A stretch of 12,512 nucleotides of DNA from UBA5972 sp964480735 (lineage in GTDB: Bacteria; Pseudomonadota; Alphaproteobacteria; Rhodobacterales; Rhodobacteraceae): positions 1 to 12,512 of the forward strand of contig CAYZQS010000075.1 of assembly GCA_964480735.1 (NCBI GenBank), in the 5' to 3' direction. Below the pieces are notes generated by a model. That model searched no databases. It saw only the letters and a program-made list of their open reading frames with translations, and was not told the origin of the DNA. The position numbers and the translations under genes were made by a program. Of this stretch, positions 1-6,646 are shown piece after piece (within the stretch, counting starts at the first letter, position 1; every line of letters starts with the position of its first letter).

Positions 1-1637
1 CCAAGCGCGGTTTTCGGATCGCCGTCAAAAGCCTGAAAGGCAATGGCGTCAAGCCGCCCGCCGCTTTCATCCTGCACCGTCAGGCGAAGATGGCTTTCGC
101 CCACACGTTTGGCAAAGGCAATGCGCTGGGCTGGCAAAGCGAAACGGGGCGCAGATGCGCCCGCCCCAAACGGGCCGGCCATTTCCAGTTGCTGAATCAA
201 TTCTATCGTAGCCGCGCGGGGCGCAATCACGCCGTCCAATTGCAGATCGGCAGGCCCGGCCTTGTCTGCGCCCTGTTTTGCCAACAGCGCTGACAGGCGT
301 TGCATGGCCGGTTCCAACTGGTCGCGTGACAGGCTTAGGCCGGCTGCCATTTTGTGCCCGCCGCCTTTTTGCAGCAGACCTTCGCGCGTCAACCTGGCAA
401 TTGCCGCCCCCAAATCAACGCCGTTGATCGACCGGCCGGACCCTTTGCCTTCATCACCGTCAAAGCCAATCACAACGGCGGGGCGATTTGCAGTCTCTTT
501 CAGACGCGCGGCAACGATGCCGACGACGCCCGGGTGCCAGCCGTCATTTGCTGCCCAAACCAGCGGGCCGGTCATGTCGCGGCTGCCCGCCTGTTCAAGC
601 GCCTGCAGGCGCACACCGGCCTCAACCTCGCGGCGCTCGGTGTTCAGAGCGTCAAGCCGAGCCGCCAAAGCCGCTGCCTCGTGTTCATCCTGTGTTGACA
701 GCAACCGCGCGCCAAGATCAGATTTGCCAATGCGCCCTCCGGCATTCACCCGCGGCCCCAGCAAAAACCCAAGGTGAAAGGCGTTGGGCGCACTGTCCAA
801 ACGCGCGACATCGCCAAGCGCACGCAAGCCGGGGCGCTGGCGGCGGGCCATGATTTTAAGCCCCTGTCGCACCAACGCGCGATTCAGTCCAATCAGCGGC
901 GCCACATCCGCCACTGTTGCCAGCGCCACAAGATCAAGACAGGGCAGTAAATCCGGCGTTTGCTTATCTTGCCTGCGCATCAGACGGTTCAGGGCCACCA
1001 GCGTCAGAAAAACCACCCCGGCAGCGCAGAGATAGCCAAAATCACCGCTTTCATCCTGCCGGTTCGGGTTCACCACAGCCGTGGCACCCGGCAGGGTTTC
1101 ACCGCCCTGGTGGTGATCCAGAACAATGACGTCGGCCCCTTTGGCGGCGGGAATCGGGCCATGAGACAGGGTTCCGCAATCAACACAGATGATCAGCTGG
1201 TGGTCTTTGGCCAGCATTGCCATAGCAGCCTCGTTTGGGCCAAACCCCTCGTCGATCCGATCAGGCACATAAAGGGTAACGTTTTGACCAAAGGCGCGAA
1301 ACCACTGGATCAACAGGGCAGCGGAACAACCACCGTCCACGTCATAGTCGGCAAATATGGCAATTGCCTCACCGGATGTCACGGCATTGGAAATGCGCGA
1401 AACTGCGGTGTCCATAGCCTTTAGGCGGGATGGGTCCGGCATCAGCGATTTTAACGTCGGCGCGATGAATTCAGCCGCCTGATCCGCAGCCACGCCGCGC
1501 CGTGCCAGCGTTCGGCACAGGATTTCAGGCAGCCCGGATTCCTGCGCGATGGACTGCGCCAGACCTTCATGCGCAAGGTCTAGGCCAACCCAGCGCCGGC
1601 CTGACAACGAACGCTCAACCCCCAGAAATGCCGTCAC
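1..1637 (-). CDS. recJ: Single-stranded-DNA-specific 5'-3' exonuclease RecJ (3' end cut by window edge)
   Basis: RecJ degrades single-stranded DNA 5' to 3' in recombinational and mismatch repair, in the cytoplasm. I translated this frame myself: about 545 codons are present and the C-terminal end lies beyond position 1. The DHH-phosphoesterase core is clear: motif I ADYDVDG (about residues 96-102), a second-motif Asp in VDCG (152-155), DHH at 174-176, and TVADVAPL (241-248). The DHHA1 half follows with GSGRS (399-403) and GGGHKMAAG (425-433). The start is GTG at 1637, giving MTAFLGVERSLSGRRWVG. It overlaps the stop of the upstream membrane-protein gene by four bases (GTGA), so translation is probably coupled and no separate promoter is needed. 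The nearby ATG at 1648-1650 (minus strand) runs into a stop within a few codons. All expected motifs are intact. Identification is very secure; only the exact C-terminus is unseen. Confidence 0.96.
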   Translation of the reverse strand, partial: MTAFLGVERSLSGRRWVGLDLAHEGLAQSIAQESGLPEILCRTLARRGVAADQAAEFIAPTLKSLMPDPSRLKAMDTAVSRISNAVTSGEAIAIFADYDVDGGCSAALLIQWFRAFGQNVTLYVPDRIDEGFGPNEAAMAMLAKDHQLIICVDCGTLSHGPIPAAKGADVIVLDHHQGGETLPGATAVVNPNRQDESGDFGYLCAAGVVFLTLVALNRLMRRQDKQTPDLLPCLDLVALATVADVAPLIGLNRALVRQGLKIMARRQRPGLRALGDVARLDSAPNAFHLGFLLGPRVNAGGRIGKSDLGARLLSTQDEHEAAALAARLDALNTERREVEAGVRLQALEQAGSRDMTGPLVWAANDGWHPGVVGIVAARLKETANRPAVVIGFDGDEGKGSGRSINGVDLGAAIARLTREGLLQKGGGHKMAAGLSLSRDQLEPAMQRLSALLAKQGADKAGPADLQLDGVIAPRAATIELIQQLEMAGPFGAGASAPRFALPAQRIAFAKRVGESHLRLTVQDESGGRLDAIAFQAFDGDPKTAL

Positions 1638-1993
1638 GGTTTACCGTCATTTCGCGGGGTCCGGCCCCTGATGGTGCGGATCAACACATAGACCACGGCC
1701 ACCCAGCCCAAAAACGCCAGCGCCTCCCATATCACCAAAAAACCGATGTCACCGCCGTCACCCTTGGCGATTGCCACAGCCACGCCGATAATACCGGCGG
1801 TCCAGAAGACCAGCCACACAACCAGGAATATGATGATCGGTATTCGTGCTGCCAGCGGCGGTTTTGCCCGCTTCCCGCGGCTTTCACGGACAGATTTTTG
1901 CCGGGCGCGGGCGCGGAATTTTTCCACATGGCGTTCGGCGACAGATGGCTCTTTGTTTTCCCCGTCCTTTCCAAACCCAATTTTACGAACCAA
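1634..1993 (-). CDS. Small conserved-looking two-helix membrane protein, TTG start
   Basis: Function not recognised. Read from TTG at 1993 the protein has 119 residues. The first 50 are hydrophilic and strongly basic (many K and R, e.g. VEKFRARARQK). Two hydrophobic segments follow, about residues 51-76 (IPIIIFLVVWLVFW...) and 83-108 (IGFLVIWEALAFLGW...), joined by a short acidic loop, with a basic tail. It is therefore an inner-membrane protein, probably with both ends cytoplasmic by the positive-inside rule. An in-frame ATG at 2035 would overlap the end of glpX by 19 bases and has no clear ribosome site. The TTG instead lies seven bases after a full AGGAGG (2006-2001), so I prefer it. The gene sits 23 bases after glpX, and its TGA overlaps the recJ GTG, which suggests one transcript. 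A regulatory or structural role would be a guess. Confidence 0.75.
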   Translation of the reverse strand: MVRKIGFGKDGENKEPSVAERHVEKFRARARQKSVRESRGKRAKPPLAARIPIIIFLVVWLVFWTAGIIGVAVAIAKGDGGDIGFLVIWEALAFLGWVAVVYVLIRTIRGRTPRNDGKP

Positions 1994-2000
1994 GTTGCCC

Positions 2001-2006
2001 CCTCCT
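2001..2006 (-). promoter_or_regulatory. Ribosome binding site AGGAGG that decides the TTG start
   Basis: On the minus strand AGGAGG ends seven bases before TTG at 1993. It lies just past the glpX stop codon, between the alternative upstream ATG (2035) and the TTG, so it can only serve the TTG. It is the strongest Shine-Dalgarno match noticed in the window. Confidence 0.7.
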
Positions 2007-2016
2007 GTGCCGCGCT

Positions 2017-2979
2017 TCAGGTTTTGCGGCGGCAACGCATGTGCCGAACGTATCCGGTTTTAGAGCGCATCAACAGCGTCTCGGTCGTTAAAAACCCGTC
2101 GGCCCGCCGCACGCCATTCAAAAGCGAGCCGTCGGTCACGCCGGTTGCGGCAAAAATCACCTCTGACCTGATCATGTCGTCGCGCGCGTAAATTTTGTTA
2201 AAGGCGGTGATACCGGCGCTTCTGCCGCGCATTTTCTCTTTGTCGGTGCGAAACATCAGACGCCCTTGAATTTGGCCTCCGATACATTTCAGCGCGGCTG
2301 CGGCAAGAACGCCTTCGGGGGCCCCGCCCGAGCCCATATACATGTCAATACCGGTCCGCCGGGCATCTGCGCAATGAATTACGCCCGCCACGTCTCCGTC
2401 GGCGATCAGCCGGATGCGTGCGCCGGTTTCCCGCACTTCACCGATCAATTCCTCGTGCCGGGGGCGCTGCAAAATGCAAACTGTCACCTCGGTCTTTTTG
2501 CATCCCTTGGCCGCGGCAAATGTGGTTATGCGTTCTGTTGGGGACATATCAAGGCTGATGATGCCCTGGGCAAATCCCGGCCCGATTGCCAGTTTGTCCA
2601 TGTAAACATCAGGGGCGTGCAGCATGCTGTGGCGTGGTCCCATCGCCACAACCGTCAGGGCGTCCGGCATATCCCGCGCTGTCAGGGTTGTCCCTTCCAG
2701 CGGGTCAACGGCAATATCAACTTCGGGGCCTTGCCCGCAACCGACTTCCTCGCCGATAAACAACATCGGTGCGGCGTCGCGTTCGCCTTCGCCAATGACA
2801 ATTGTGCCGCGTATATCCAGTTCGTTCAACGCGCCCCGCATGGCATCAACGGCGGCCTGATCCACCGCTTCCTCGTCGCCGCGCCCAATCAGGCCCTCGG
2901 TTGCAACCGCCGCTGCTTCCGAGACCCGCGCCAGCCCAAGCGAAAGCATCTGGTCGTTAAATTCGGAAGGATCGGACAT
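2017..2979 (-). CDS. glpX: Class II fructose-1,6-bisphosphatase (GlpX type)
   Basis: It hydrolyses fructose 1,6-bisphosphate to fructose 6-phosphate in gluconeogenesis (and, in organisms with the cycle, in the Calvin pathway), in the cytoplasm and with a divalent metal. The 320-residue length is normal for the family. Visible GlpX motifs are GRGDEEAVD (Asp35), VIGEGERDAAPML (Glu64 and Glu66), DIAVDPLEGTTLTA (Asp92, Glu95), MGSGGAPEGVLAAAALK (Glu222) and FAATGVTDG near the C-terminus. These correspond to the metal and substrate residues described for E. coli GlpX. The ATG at 2979 begins MSDPSEFNDQM and has a short AGG about eight bases upstream. It follows homoserine dehydrogenase by 73 bases and precedes the membrane protein, all in one direction. 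No catalytic residue appears to be missing. Family assignment is secure; whether it serves mainly gluconeogenesis or carbon fixation cannot be seen here. Confidence 0.96.
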   Translation of the reverse strand: MSDPSEFNDQMLSLGLARVSEAAAVATEGLIGRGDEEAVDQAAVDAMRGALNELDIRGTIVIGEGERDAAPMLFIGEEVGCGQGPEVDIAVDPLEGTTLTARDMPDALTVVAMGPRHSMLHAPDVYMDKLAIGPGFAQGIISLDMSPTERITTFAAAKGCKKTEVTVCILQRPRHEELIGEVRETGARIRLIADGDVAGVIHCADARRTGIDMYMGSGGAPEGVLAAAALKCIGGQIQGRLMFRTDKEKMRGRSAGITAFNKIYARDDMIRSEVIFAATGVTDGSLLNGVRRADGFLTTETLLMRSKTGYVRHMRCRRKT

Positions 2980-3052
2980 TTGAAAACCTGTATTTGTCTT
3001 TTCGGCCCAAAGGCCGGTGGTCAGATGATTGTGCCCATCCGGGCCAAGAAAA

Positions 3053-4339
3053 TCAAACGTCTTCGATGCGGATTGTCACGGGATCCTGCAGGCATACATT
3101 GGTGCCCCTGATCAGGTCAAGCGCGTGATCAAGCGTGTCGCGCGTGGTCTTATGGGTGACGATCACCATCGGTGCGGCTGCATCATCGTGACTGTACTGG
3201 CGCATGCGGTCGATGGAAACGCCGGCGTCACCCAGCGAGGATGCTATTTTAGCCAGCGCACCCGGTGCGTCCTTCAACGACAGGCGCAGGTAAAACGCTG
3301 CGGGTGCCGCGGCTTTGGCGGGCTGGATTTCAGCCAGCATTCTGGCCGGTTGACCAAATGTTGGCGTGGAAATTCCGCGTGCGATGTCCATGACATCCCC
3401 CATAACAGCCGATGCGGTTGGCCCTTCGCCAGCCCCGGCACCGCGCAGCACGATTTGGCCCACGGCATCGCCTTCGACCACAACCATATTTGTCGCGTTC
3501 TCAAGCTGGCCAAGAGGAGACCGTGCGGGCACCAGACAGGGCTGCATGCGTTGCTCCAATCCGCGCCCGGTCAGCTGTGCAACACCAAGCAGTTTGACGC
3601 GGTAGCCCATGTCGCGGGCCTGTTCGATATCGGTGATGGTAACGCGCTGAATGCCCTCCAGCTCTACATCGGCGAAATTGACTTTGGTGCCAAAGGCGAT
3701 GGACGCCAGCAGTGCCAATTTATGCCCCGCGTCGATGCCGCCCACATCCAGATTTGGATCGGCCTCCAGATAGCCCAGCTTGTCGGCCTCTGCAAACAGG
3801 ACGTTATAGCCCAGACCTTCGTTTTCCATACGCGTCAGGATATAGTTGCAGGTGCCGTTCATCACGCCCATCACGCGATTTATCTTGTTGCCTGCAAGAC
3901 CCTCTGACAATGCTTTGATAACCGGAATTCCCCCGGCAACCGCCGCTTCAAAGCGCAGCGACAATCCGGCCTCCTCTGCTGTTTCCGCCAAAATCTGGCC
4001 GTGGTGGGCCAGCAATGCCTTGTTGGCTGTAACCACGTGTTTGCCCGCGGCAATGGCCGCTTGAACCGATGATTTGGCCGGGCCGTCCTCGCCGCCGATC
4101 AGTTCTACAAACACATCGATATCGTCGCGGCTTGCCAGATTGACGGGATCGTCTTCCCAGGCGTAGGCGCTTAAATCGACCCCGCGGTTTTTGCTTTTAC
4201 TGCGGGCCGAAACCGCCGAAATGACGACCTCGCGGTTTGATCGGGCTGCCAGCAGAGCGGCCTGATTCTGCACGATCTTAACAACACCAACGCCAACGGT
4301 GCCAAGTCCGGCAATGCCAAGACGCAGTGGGGACGACAT
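3053..4339 (-). CDS. hom: Homoserine dehydrogenase with C-terminal ACT domain
   Basis: It reduces aspartate 4-semialdehyde to homoserine with NAD(P)H, the branch point toward threonine and methionine, in the cytoplasm. The 428 residues show three parts in order: a Rossmann domain with GLGTVG (Gly11, Gly13, Gly16), a catalytic domain, and an ACT domain from about 349 to the end (YLRLSLKDAPGALAKIASSL). The catalytic part carries TANKALLA (Lys107), VMNGTCNYIL (159-168) and the family signature ending DPNLDVGGIDAGHK with Asp203 and Lys207. The ACT domain suggests feedback control, classically by threonine; that is family knowledge, not visible here. ATG at 4339 is preceded by CAGGAG at a good distance. 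The gene lies 75 bases after the small lipoprotein and 73 bases before glpX, all on the minus strand. All signature residues are present. Confidence 0.97.
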   Translation of the reverse strand: MSSPLRLGIAGLGTVGVGVVKIVQNQAALLAARSNREVVISAVSARSKSKNRGVDLSAYAWEDDPVNLASRDDIDVFVELIGGEDGPAKSSVQAAIAAGKHVVTANKALLAHHGQILAETAEEAGLSLRFEAAVAGGIPVIKALSEGLAGNKINRVMGVMNGTCNYILTRMENEGLGYNVLFAEADKLGYLEADPNLDVGGIDAGHKLALLASIAFGTKVNFADVELEGIQRVTITDIEQARDMGYRVKLLGVAQLTGRGLEQRMQPCLVPARSPLGQLENATNMVVVEGDAVGQIVLRGAGAGEGPTASAVMGDVMDIARGISTPTFGQPARMLAEIQPAKAAAPAAFYLRLSLKDAPGALAKIASSLGDAGVSIDRMRQYSHDDAAAPMVIVTHKTTRDTLDHALDLIRGTNVCLQDPVTIRIEDV

Positions 4340-4375
4340 GATTTGGCTCCTGAGAGGCAGGTTGAAGTTAAGATC

Positions 4376-4411
4376 GTCTGTTATCGGGAATAATTCAGCG
4401 GCGCAACAGAC
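4376..4411. repeat. 7-bp inverted repeat between lipoprotein and hom genes
   Basis: GTCTGTT (4376-4382) and AACAGAC (4405-4411) are perfect inverted arms separated by 22 bases, lying just after the lipoprotein stop and upstream of hom. The stem is not followed by a T run in the direction of transcription, so it does not look like an intrinsic terminator. It may be an mRNA fold in the hom leader or a chance match. Confidence 0.35.
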
Positions 4412-4414
4412 AGC

Positions 4415-4732
4415 TCAACCCGTGCGGCGAAGCAGACGCGCCAGCTTTTTGACCTTTTGATCTTCTGTCAGCGTTGGGTCTTGCAATATGGCGGCCTTGG
4501 CACGCAGGCGGGCAATCCGGTAGCGCATGGAATTTATGGCGCTTTCTGTCAGTTCGAAATCGGACAGTTCGCCGTGCAAAATCTGTTTAATTGGCAAAAA
4601 TTGGGGCCATGCGGTGTTTGCGGAACCCGCGTTCATCGTCGCCGGAAATTCCGGACTCCCGCTGTTTCTTTCACAGGCGGCAAGGCCCGTGATCAGCAGG
4701 AATACAGCAATTACCGGGCGCAGCGTTGGCAT
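4415..4732 (-). CDS. Small predicted lipoprotein, function unknown
   Basis: A 105-residue protein with a classical lipoprotein signal: basic start MPTLR, hydrophobic stretch PVIAVFLLITG, and lipobox LAAC with the modified Cys at residue 20. The mature part is about 86 residues. It has a Ser/Asn-rich linker, then a segment with FLPIKQILHGELSDFEL, then a basic, probably helical tail rich in Arg, Lys, Leu and Ala (RYRIARLRAKAAIL). It should be exported and anchored in a membrane facing the periplasm. I do not recognise a named family. It lies 75 bases upstream of homoserine dehydrogenase on the same strand, so it may share that transcript. It is divergent from the TetR gene across a 177-base gap. 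No strong ribosome site is visible before the ATG. The coding call rests on the signal peptide and uninterrupted frame. Confidence 0.75.
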   Translation of the reverse strand: MPTLRPVIAVFLLITGLAACERNSGSPEFPATMNAGSANTAWPQFLPIKQILHGELSDFELTESAINSMRYRIARLRAKAAILQDPTLTEDQKVKKLARLLRRTG

Positions 4733-4791
4733 CTGTCGGAACTTTAACTGGCAACAGCCGACGGTGCAGATCGCCGGACTTACCCGGCAAT

Positions 4792-4819
4792 CTTATGCCA
4801 TGCGCCGCGTCAGGGGCAA
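4792..4819 (-). promoter_or_regulatory. Candidate sigma-70-like promoter for lipoprotein and hom
   Basis: On the minus strand TTGCCC (4819-4814) is followed after 16 bases by CATAAG (4797-4792), a moderate match to -35 and -10 boxes, about 60 bases before the lipoprotein ATG. This is a by-eye match only and could be fortuitous. Confidence 0.3.
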
Positions 4820-4870
4820 GCCATACCAGCAGCTGCGGGAAATTCTCTGTCAGGAATTATTTGTAGGAAT

Positions 4871-4884
4871 TGAACAAGCGTTCA
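4871..4884. promoter_or_regulatory. Palindrome likely to be the TetR-family operator
   Basis: TGAAC (4871-4875) and GTTCA (4880-4884) form a perfect 5-4-5 inverted repeat 25 bases before the regulator's ATG. A -10-like TATATT lies at 4887-4892, so a protein bound here would block that promoter. The length and placement fit autoregulation by a TetR-family dimer. The assignment is inferred from position and symmetry. Confidence 0.5.
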
Positions 4885-4909
4885 GTTATATTGGCAAAAA
4901 GAGGGGCCA

Positions 4910-5509
4910 ATGGCGCGAAAAACCGGATCACACTCGGAAATCACCGGCCCAAAAGTGCGCGCGGTCGCCCTTGCGCTGTTTGCCCGCCACGGCTACGCCG
5001 CTGTTTCCATGCGCCAGATTGCTGCAAAAGTCGGCGTGCAGGCCGGGGCATTGTATCTTTACACAGCGGACAAACAAAGCCTGCTGTTTGAATTGATGCG
5101 GTCCCATATGGAAACGTTGCTGGCGGCATGGGCGCAGCAGGATCTGGCGGATTCACCACAGGACCAACTGGAACAGTTCACCAGATTTCACATCCGTTTT
5201 CATCTGGACCGGACAGAGGCGGTGTTTGTTTCGTATATGGAATTGCGCAATCTGACGGCGGATAATTTTGCGATTATCGAAGGACTGCGAAAACGGTATG
5301 AGGAAGTGCTGGAAAATATCCTGATAACCGGTCAGGCCAATCGGGTTTTTGATGTGCCCGATACCAAGCTGGCCACTTTGGCGGTGATTGCCATGCTGAC
5401 AGGCGTGAACACCTGGTACCGCGATGGCGGTCGCCTAAGCGCTGACAAGATAGAGGCGATTTATGGCGGAATGGTCCGGCAGGCGGTCGGTCTGCCTGAT
5501 CAGGCCTGA
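4910..5509 (+). CDS. TetR/AcrR-family transcriptional regulator
   Basis: A 199-residue DNA-binding repressor of the TetR family. The N-terminal helix-turn-helix domain spans about residues 13-60 (VRAVALALFARHGYAAVSMRQIAAKVGV, then recognition helix QAGALYLYTADKQSLL). The remaining 135 residues form the ligand and dimer domain, which does not let me name the ligand. The N-terminal half resembles regulators I associate with acyl-CoA or branched-chain catabolism genes in Roseobacters, but no such genes are present here, so I do not assign that role. The ATG at 4910 has GAGGGG just upstream. A 5-4-5 palindrome 25 bases before the start suggests autoregulation. The gene is divergent from the lipoprotein gene and converges with the HAD gene; only five bases separate the two stop codons. 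Target genes beyond its own promoter are unknown. Confidence 0.9.
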   Translation: MARKTGSHSEITGPKVRAVALALFARHGYAAVSMRQIAAKVGVQAGALYLYTADKQSLLFELMRSHMETLLAAWAQQDLADSPQDQLEQFTRFHIRFHLDRTEAVFVSYMELRNLTADNFAIIEGLRKRYEEVLENILITGQANRVFDVPDTKLATLAVIAMLTGVNTWYRDGGRLSADKIEAIYGGMVRQAVGLPDQA

Positions 5510-5521
5510 ATTTATCAGGCC
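5494..5521. terminator. Overlapping palindromes containing both convergent stop codons
   Basis: GGCCTGA (5503-5509) and TCAGGCC (5515-5521) are perfect 7-base arms around a 5-base ATTTA loop. The TGA of the TetR gene ends the left arm and the HAD stop begins the right arm. A second perfect 12-base palindrome, GCCTGATCAGGC (5494-5505), overlaps the left arm, so alternative hairpins are possible. There is no clear T run on either side, so a role as bidirectional terminator or mRNA 3'-end stabiliser is plausible but unproven. Confidence 0.45.
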
Positions 5522-6294
5522 GCGCTCTCCTTCAATATGCTGTGTGAAATATGCCATATCCGCAGCCCGTCAACAGACAGGTGCCCGGGCCCCGCGTAGG
5601 CACCCTTTAGGACGTTAAATGGCGCTGCCGGATGCCCGAAATCACTGAGGACAAGCGCGGCTGAATCATAATTCTGACTGCCGGAAAATGCACCCGGCAC
5701 CGCAATCGTGGCCATGCCCAGCGCCGATGCTGCCGCAATGCCTTCGCCGCTGTCATCAATTGCGATGATCTGATCCACAGCACAATCCAATCTGCGCCTT
5801 ACCATTGCATAAGCACTGCGCAGGCTGACCTCGTGCAAATCCTCGCGGGCCACTGATATTTTGATCCCGTCCAGCATTTCGCGGCCAAAATGATTGAAGA
5901 TCAGCGTTTCAAATTCCAACCGTCGGGCGGTTGAGCACAGCGCCAGAGTGATGTCGCTTGCCACCGCATCAGCGATCAACCGCGCCACACCCGGGCGCAG
6001 CGGTGCAGCCCCACCGTCAAGATAATCCACATAGGTGTTTTCCTGAAATTCCCGAAGCGCCGGTATTTTGTCGTCTTCCTTCAGCGATTTGAACAAAACC
6101 GGACTGTGGTTGGTGGCAAAATATTCAATTTCGCGCCCCGGCAGGGCGTTTTTCTGAATGGCGCGGAACATGGCGCGTGTCCAGAACCAGCCCAGGCGAA
6201 ATTCCTCAAACGCGCGGTTAAAGGCGGCGCGTCGCACTTCTGACGTTTCGGCCAACGTGCCGTCGACATCCAAAACCAAAGCCCTAAAAACCAT
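5515..6294 (-). CDS. HAD-superfamily hydrolase, CbbY-like
   Basis: A 259-residue haloacid-dehalogenase-type phosphatase or phosphomutase, cytoplasmic. Motif I is VLDVDGTLAE (nucleophile Asp9, acid Asp11), motif II is LCSTA (Ser121/Thr122), and motif IV is IAIDDSGEGIAAA (Asp180, Asp181). The cap region (AFNRAFEEFRLGWFWTRAMFRAI) resembles CbbY, which acts on sugar bisphosphates such as xylulose 1,5-bisphosphate. Oddly, the usual motif III Lys-Pro-x-Pro before the helix with Tyr162 reads E-V-S-L-R, with no Lys at the expected place (residues 155-156). Activity may therefore be altered. The start at 6294 gives MVFRALVLDVDG, typical for the family, with AGGG about ten bases upstream. An 8-base inverted repeat lies just upstream. 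The gene is monocistronic and convergent with the TetR gene. The superfamily is certain; the substrate is not. Confidence 0.9.
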   Translation of the reverse strand: MVFRALVLDVDGTLAETSEVRRAAFNRAFEEFRLGWFWTRAMFRAIQKNALPGREIEYFATNHSPVLFKSLKEDDKIPALREFQENTYVDYLDGGAAPLRPGVARLIADAVASDITLALCSTARRLEFETLIFNHFGREMLDGIKISVAREDLHEVSLRSAYAMVRRRLDCAVDQIIAIDDSGEGIAAASALGMATIAVPGAFSGSQNYDSAALVLSDFGHPAAPFNVLKGAYAGPGHLSVDGLRIWHISHSILKESAA

Positions 6295-6307
6295 ATCAGT
6301 CGCCCTT

Positions 6308-6333
6308 TTTGAATCACATCAATTGGATTCAAA
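6308..6333. promoter_or_regulatory. 8-bp inverted repeat upstream of the HAD hydrolase
   Basis: TTTGAATC (6308-6315) and GATTCAAA (6326-6333) are perfect inverted arms with a 10-base spacer, ending 14 bases before the HAD start codon. This could be an operator for a dimeric regulator or a leader hairpin near the ribosome site. Which regulator would bind is not evident. Confidence 0.45.
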
Positions 6334-6646
6334 TTTGCGGAGAGATGGTTAAATTGCCGTTACCAAACTCTAATATCAGTTTCCTCGCCGCGTGTCATAT
6401 TCCAGTTTCAGACGTAAGATGTTGATATTACCACGTTAAAAACTTAAAAATGCTGCCTTGCGATTTATCTTTTGGGGATTCACCGCGCCATCACCACCAT
6501 TGTCACCAATATCACCAAACACACCCTTCGCCGAATTTCCCCGCTTCTAACTGCGAAGCCAATCACCGAATTGCTTGTCTTGGACCGGGAAACCCCTATT
6601 TTGGTGCCGGCCACCGACAAAAACATCACGCGGCAATTGGGATGCT
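6334..6646. other. Gene-poor, partly AT-rich stretch
   Basis: No intact gene could be supported here. The left part (to about 6450) is AT-rich and probably holds promoters for the HAD gene and for rightward transcription. The right part has an open frame in both directions (plus strand from a TTG at 6472; minus strand from an ATG at 6626) with G/C-enriched third positions, but no good start or ribosome site and no recognisable product. A run of CACC-like units (about 6489-6530) gives local low complexity. It may be remnant coding sequence. Confidence 0.4.
6422..6450 (+). promoter_or_regulatory. Candidate rightward sigma-70-like promoter
   Basis: TTGATA (6422-6427) followed after 17 bases by TAAAAA (6445-6450) gives a fair -35/-10 pair in an AT-rich stretch. 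It would transcribe toward the broken exported-protein frame and NAD kinase. By-eye match only. Confidence 0.25.

Noticed and set aside
262..1424. Several plus-strand open frames of 70-171 codons
   Set aside because: All are antisense to recJ, whose DHH and DHHA1 motifs are intact across the whole stretch.
3003..3016. CGGCC-CAAA-GGCCG hairpin between hom and glpX considered as a terminator
   Set aside because: In the direction of transcription it is followed by A residues, not T, the stem is only five pairs, and the genes look co-transcribed.
2266..3111. Long open frame on the plus strand (281 codons)
   Set aside because: It lies antisense to glpX, which has all family motifs. Its translation is rich in Cys, His and Gly without recognisable structure, as expected for a shadow of a real gene.
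3029..3907. 292-codon plus-strand open frame
   Set aside because: Antisense to homoserine dehydrogenase; composition is atypical and no domain is recognisable.
6489..6530. Repeated CACC-like units considered as a CRISPR or tandem repeat
   Set aside because: Units are irregular in length and spacing with no conserved repeat of useful size; it is only local low complexity.
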